A stretch of DNA of 10,478 nt from Bacteroidia bacterium (GTDB lineage: Bacteria; Bacteroidota; Bacteroidia; Bacteroidales; CAJPTX01). Location: positions 1 through 10,478 of the forward strand of contig CAJPTV010000080.1 of NCBI GenBank assembly GCA_905373665.1, written 5' to 3'. This document shows, one piece after another, positions 8,112 to 10,478 of the stretch; the first letter of the stretch is position 1; every line of letters begins with the position of its first letter. The position numbers and the translations under genes were made by a program. Below the pieces are notes generated by a model that saw only the letters and a program-made list of their open reading frames with translations, searched no databases and was not told where the DNA came from.

Positions 8112-8309
8112 GTGTCAAAATACAATCCCCAGTCTTCTGTAGGAAGGTGTGTCAAAACACAACACCTCTTTTCGCATCGATTCATTATGCGCCTTACGGC
8201 GCAGACCGAAAGCATGCTGCGCCCCTACAAACCCCTGATTATCAACGAATGTTTGGGAACGAATATACCGCGTCATATCGTAAAAATCCGTGGTGTTATG
8301 TTTTGACAC
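8112..8309. repeat. MITE-like inverted-repeat element with a third partial copy of its end
   Basis: Bases 8149-8166 (GTGTCAAAACACAACACC) match the reverse complement of 8292-8309 at 17 of 18 positions, defining a 161-bp unit with terminal inverted repeats and no room for a transposase. A third copy, in the same orientation as the left end, lies at 8112-8129 and matches the left end at 15 of 18. No target-site duplication is evident at either edge, and I cannot assign the ends to a named IS family. The arrangement fits a decayed non-autonomous element. A set of binding sites for one regulator is the alternative. Confidence 0.5.
8188..8229. repeat. Two mutually exclusive hairpins inside the MITE-like element
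   Basis: TGCGCC at 8188-8193 pairs with GGCGCA at 8198-8203 around a four-base loop. Alternatively GGCGCAG at 8198-8204 pairs perfectly with CTGCGCC at 8217-8223. The two stems share bases 8198-8203, so they cannot form together. The segment 8211-8229 also matches 25-43 at 16 of 19 positions. This is probably the internal structure of a dispersed intergenic repeat; no attenuator can be claimed without a linked leader peptide or gene. Confidence 0.4.
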
Positions 8310-8342
8310 CCCCGAACCGCAACCTACTGATAATCACTAACG

Positions 8343-8376
8343 GGGGGGCACGCCCCCAATCAGGTTCGTGCCCCCC
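8343..8376 (-). terminator. GC-rich hairpin after the barrel-protein gene, possible terminator
   Basis: GGGGGGCACG at 8343-8352 pairs perfectly with CGTGCCCCCC at 8367-8376 across a 14-base loop. A competing compact hairpin, GGGGGC at 8344-8349 with GCCCCC at 8352-8357, is also possible. It lies about 40 bases past the stop codon at 8416-8418, where a terminator is expected. However, no U-run follows on the minus strand (GTTAGTGATT). It could equally be an intergenic repeat. Confidence 0.4.
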
Positions 8377-8415
8377 GCTAGGTAACTAGCTATCTTATAG
8401 CGCGTATGAGATCTA

Positions 8416-8955
8416 TCAAAAGAACGTAGTCAGCGTCATGCCTAGCCAGTAAGAGGCAGTGAATCGTCGATCCGATGAGCCGAGGACTCGCCCTCTACCG
8501 ATGTGTCTGTACTCGATCCCACAGGCTACGGTTTCTGTGACAAAATAGCGCATCTCCACAGACCAATCCGCAATGAATCGAGCAAAGCTCCCCTGGCTAT
8601 CCTTTCCCTCTGCCACTCCGAACCCAAAGGTCGGGATCATCTGAAAACGATCTCGATTGATAGCGACGCGGGAGAGTGAAAGGGTATAGACTCCCAACCT
8701 CTTACCATCTCGCTCTTGGAACGGATACAACCCCGTATGACTGACCCCAAGTCTCGCTGTAAACAGAGAGTAAAAGCGATAAGAAAGGACAACCTCCTCC
8801 AGCTCCTGAAATTCTCCTCCGTTCAGATTGTGGTGATCGCCCACCTTAATGAAGAACTTGCTCTCCTGACGAACAGAATCCTTCTGTGCATAGAGGGGAA
8901 AGGTGAGGACTGCGGAAAGCAACAAAAACAATAGAAACGTTCTCATCTTCAGCAT
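8416..8955 (-). CDS. Small exported beta-barrel-like protein, possibly a degenerate PagL-type lipid A deacylase relative, 179 aa
   Basis: I do not recognise this gene with certainty. It has a clean signal peptide: Lys/Arg, then a Leu/Phe-rich core at about residues 6-18, and a likely cut after Ala23 in LYAQ. The rest alternates hydrophobic and polar residues in short strands and ends in phenylalanine, as outer-membrane barrels do. Its size suggests about eight strands. The C-terminal part resembles the PagL (acyloxyacyl hydrolase) pattern: a strand, then EYRH (148-151), then a short final strand pair. PagL enzymes have His-x-Ser there, whereas this protein has His151-Ile-Gly153, so the catalytic serine would be missing. 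It may be an inactive relative or an unrelated barrel. The start is Met1 (8953-8955) or Met4 (8944-8946); both keep the signal peptide. It appears monocistronic, lying between the M16 terminator and the GC-rich hairpin. Confidence 0.75.
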   Translation of the reverse strand: MLKMRTFLLFLLLSAVLTFPLYAQKDSVRQESKFFIKVGDHHNLNGGEFQELEEVVLSYRFYSLFTARLGVSHTGLYPFQERDGKRLGVYTLSLSRVAINRDRFQMIPTFGFGVAEGKDSQGSFARFIADWSVEMRYFVTETVACGIEYRHIGRGRVLGSSDRRFTASYWLGMTLTTFF

Positions 8956-9062
8956 ATTTTTATGGAAAGGTTAATAAGACAATTACAGTTTCAAGCCATA
9001 GAGTCACACCCGTCCCTCTCGCTCCTCCTACCTAGTCATCTGTCACACTCTCTAAGCTTGTG

Positions 9063-9070
9063 CAAATATA
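9063..9070 (-). promoter_or_regulatory. Candidate -7 promoter box for the barrel-protein gene
   Basis: The minus strand at 9070-9063 reads TATATTTG, a perfect TAnnTTTG box in the AT-rich gap after the M16 terminator. No TTTG or TTG lies at the usual -33 distance. Transcription would start near 9056, leaving a leader of about 100 bases. This leader is purine-rich on the minus strand and includes AGGAGGA at 9029-9023, too far from the ATG to be its ribosome binding site. Confidence 0.5.
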
Positions 9071-9118
9071 AAAAAACATTTTACATACACACGCTGTCTG
9101 AAAGAAAAATTTCTACAT

Positions 9119-9153
9119 AAAAAGGGGCGTCGCTCCCCCAGAGCGCCGCCCCT
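9119..9153 (-). terminator. Intrinsic terminator of the M16 peptidase gene
   Basis: A 12-position stem (9123-9134 with 9142-9153, one mismatch at 9130/9146) closes a 7-base loop. On the minus strand a T-run continues directly from the stem (9123-9119 give TTTTT), with more T-rich sequence after it. It starts 22 bases past the stop codon at 9176-9178. Confidence 0.88.
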
Positions 9154-9175
9154 AAAAGTCACAAGAAAACGTCCT

Positions 9176-10478
9176 TTATTCGCCGTAGCCCTGCATCACG
9201 AGGCGTGTCTGGTTCGCACCCCCAAAGATGTTCTTCATTGCCTTCTTGACCGAAGCGGCGCTCAGAGCATTCACGAGCTTTTCGTAGTCGGTATGGATAT
9301 CAATCCCCGACTCCTCATACTCGGCTAATACGGCAAGCCAGTACTCATTCTTCCGAATGTCCTCGCCGTGTGCCTTGAGGAAGTGCTGTTTCGCTTTCAA
9401 GACGTCGTCGTCTAAGATTTCACTAAAGAGCCCCTCGAAGACATCAGCTACCTTAGGAATCAACGGTTCTGCCTTCTGCGGATCCGTATCAAAGATCATC
9501 ACCATACGCGCAAAGGGAATCGGACGGAGAGAAAGGAATCCCCGTTCCTGAACCCCATACGTCCCACCTTCCTTTTCACGAATCTCTGCCGTGTTGCGCA
9601 AACCAAGGATGTGCTCAATGGCCGAGACGTAAATCATGTTCTCTGCCGTATACTTTGCCTTCATACCATAGCCCACCATGACGCGCGTCTTGGGCGTCTC
9701 CATCTTTTGGCTAAAGGTATGCGCAAAAGCCTTCGCGGGGTAACGGAGTCCGTCGTCCTTCCAAGAACGTTTTTCCCCCTTGGGAAGAGAAGCCAAGTAC
9801 TGGCAAACAAGCGGCTTGAGCTGCGCGGGATTGATATTTCCGACAATCATCACCGTGTAGTTCCGCGCCCCAGGGAAGAGCTTGTTGTAAACAGAGAGCA
9901 TCTTCTCCGAGCTTACCGTCTCGAGGGTCTTTAGCGATAGCGGTTCGCTACGCGGGTTGTCATCGTTCATCAAGAGGGCTAGGCGGCGCGCAAAGATCGA
10001 GTTGGGGTCATTCTCTTGGCTAGAAAAGACCGTATTGACCCGATCGATCATCGTATTGTAGGTCTTATAGTCAAAGCGTGGGGCTGTGAGCAACAGGTAA
10101 ATCTCTTGGAACATGAGCTCTAGTTCCTCGACCTTCGCCGCACTTTCGCCCTCGATGTCTGTTGAGAAGCGCGAGACCCCTCCATTGACATAGACCTGCT
10201 TCCCTGCGGTATGCTTCGCCAGCTCGATAGCATCGAAGTTCCCCAAACCACTCATAGAGAAGTACGTCCCCAAGAGCTGCGCCGAGGCAATCTCATCGGT
10301 GGGGAGCGACGAATAGCCCCCTTCGGAGGTAGCCCGCAAGAGCACTTGGTCTTCCTTGAAATCAGTAGGTTTGAAGATCACCTTCATCCCGTTGGAGAGT
10401 GTCCACTCCGTCGTCCCGAACGTCTTGTTCGTCTTTTCGCTTACCACAGTGCCCGGGGTGGGGAGCTCGGGGATAAGG
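9176..10478 (-). CDS. M16 family zinc peptidase, C-terminal half (partial, continues beyond the right edge)
   Basis: M16 peptidases cut small or unfolded peptides in a clamshell chamber. Long forms of about 900-950 residues carry two tandem halves, and only the N-terminal half has the HxxEH zinc site. Here 433 residues are visible. The fragment opens with the proline-rich linker LIPELPTPGT and the second-half start motif TTEWTLSNGMKVIFKPTDF (22-40). The substrate-binding Arg and Tyr of the C-terminal half are Arg300 and Tyr307 in IREKEGGTYG. No HxxEH is present, as expected for this half. A GTG at 10445-10447 could be read as a start, but the frame is open to the edge and the upstream residues fit the family linker, so the gene is simply cut by the window. 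In Bacteroidota such enzymes are usually exported; the signal peptide would lie outside. A strong terminator follows at 9119-9153. Confidence 0.92.
   Translation of the reverse strand, partial: LIPELPTPGTVVSEKTNKTFGTTEWTLSNGMKVIFKPTDFKEDQVLLRATSEGGYSSLPTDEIASAQLLGTYFSMSGLGNFDAIELAKHTAGKQVYVNGGVSRFSTDIEGESAAKVEELELMFQEIYLLLTAPRFDYKTYNTMIDRVNTVFSSQENDPNSIFARRLALLMNDDNPRSEPLSLKTLETVSSEKMLSVYNKLFPGARNYTVMIVGNINPAQLKPLVCQYLASLPKGEKRSWKDDGLRYPAKAFAHTFSQKMETPKTRVMVGYGMKAKYTAENMIYVSAIEHILGLRNTAEIREKEGGTYGVQERGFLSLRPIPFARMVMIFDTDPQKAEPLIPKVADVFEGLFSEILDDDVLKAKQHFLKAHGEDIRKNEYWLAVLAEYEESGIDIHTDYEKLVNALSAASVKKAMKNIFGGANQTRLVMQGYGE

Larger units (their letters stand above)
7963..8415. other. Gene-free interval carrying repeats, hairpins and a candidate promoter
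   Basis: These 453 bases hold no convincing gene. Short open frames on both strands here (at most 96 codons) are low in recognisable protein character and simply traverse repeats. From low to high coordinate it contains the leader and candidate promoter of the lipoprotein gene (7963-8054), three related copies of an 18-base motif (8112-8129, 8149-8166, 8292-8309 inverted), alternative hairpins at 8188-8223, and a very GC-rich hairpin at 8343-8376 after the barrel-protein gene. Confidence 0.7.

Noticed and set aside
8112..8166. Possible CRISPR-like direct repeats (two copies 37 bp apart)
   Set aside because: Only two direct copies with three mismatches in 18, a very short spacer, and no cas genes; the inverted third copy fits a transposon-like end better.
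8016..8306. 96-codon plus-strand open frame in the same gap
   Set aside because: It overlaps the candidate promoter and dyad of the lipoprotein gene and reads through the repeats; composition is unlike the neighbouring genes.
8115..8309. 64-codon open frame on the minus strand spanning the inverted-repeat element
   Set aside because: It starts at a GTG inside one inverted repeat and reads through hairpins and the other repeats. No recognisable protein character or ribosome site supports it.
10445..10447. GTG as the start of a complete 423-residue M16 protein
   Set aside because: The frame stays open to the window edge, the upstream residues form the usual proline-rich linker between M16 halves, and the zinc-site half is absent. 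The gene is cut by the window.

Overview
The window looks like chromosomal DNA of a Bacteroidota bacterium, most likely a Porphyromonas-like member of the Bacteroidales. The inference rests on gene content (a DUF4369-plus-thioredoxin lipoprotein, a very long alpha-2-macroglobulin-like protein, a two-half M16 zinc protease), near-perfect TAnnTTTG promoter boxes, lack of convincing Shine-Dalgarno sites, and moderate GC. The species cannot be fixed from the sequence alone.

All five supported genes lie on the minus strand, so transcription runs from high to low coordinates. In that order: (1) the C-terminal half of an M16 peptidase, running off the right edge (9176-10478), closed by a strong intrinsic terminator (9119-9153); (2) a small exported beta-barrel-like protein (8416-8955) with its own candidate promoter and a GC-rich hairpin after it; (3) a gene-free stretch (7963-8415) with an 18-bp inverted repeat 161 bp end to end (MITE-like), a further partial copy, alternative hairpins and a candidate promoter; (4) a TlpA-like thiol-disulfide lipoprotein (6820-7962) ending in a strong terminator; (5) asd, aspartate-semialdehyde dehydrogenase (5724-6722), whose candidate promoter sits inside and directly after that terminator; (6) 21 bp later, a 1853-residue alpha-2-macroglobulin-like protein with an intact thioester motif (141-5702), followed by a hairpin (81-117) and a short repeat-like hairpin at the left edge.

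Functionally, asd and the macroglobulin gene are probably one transcript. Asd feeds diaminopimelate (peptidoglycan), lysine, threonine and methionine synthesis. The macroglobulin is expected to trap proteases in the periplasm. The remaining products are envelope proteins too: a thioredoxin-fold lipoprotein, a probable outer-membrane barrel and a probable exported M16 protease. I see no CRISPR array, RNA gene, phage gene or transposase. Most of the window is ordinary core genome. The features most worth a second look are the repeats in the 7963-8415 gap, the overlapping terminator and promoter before asd, the barrel protein's PagL-like C-terminus lacking the serine, and the Asp/Tyr-rich insert in the macroglobulin.
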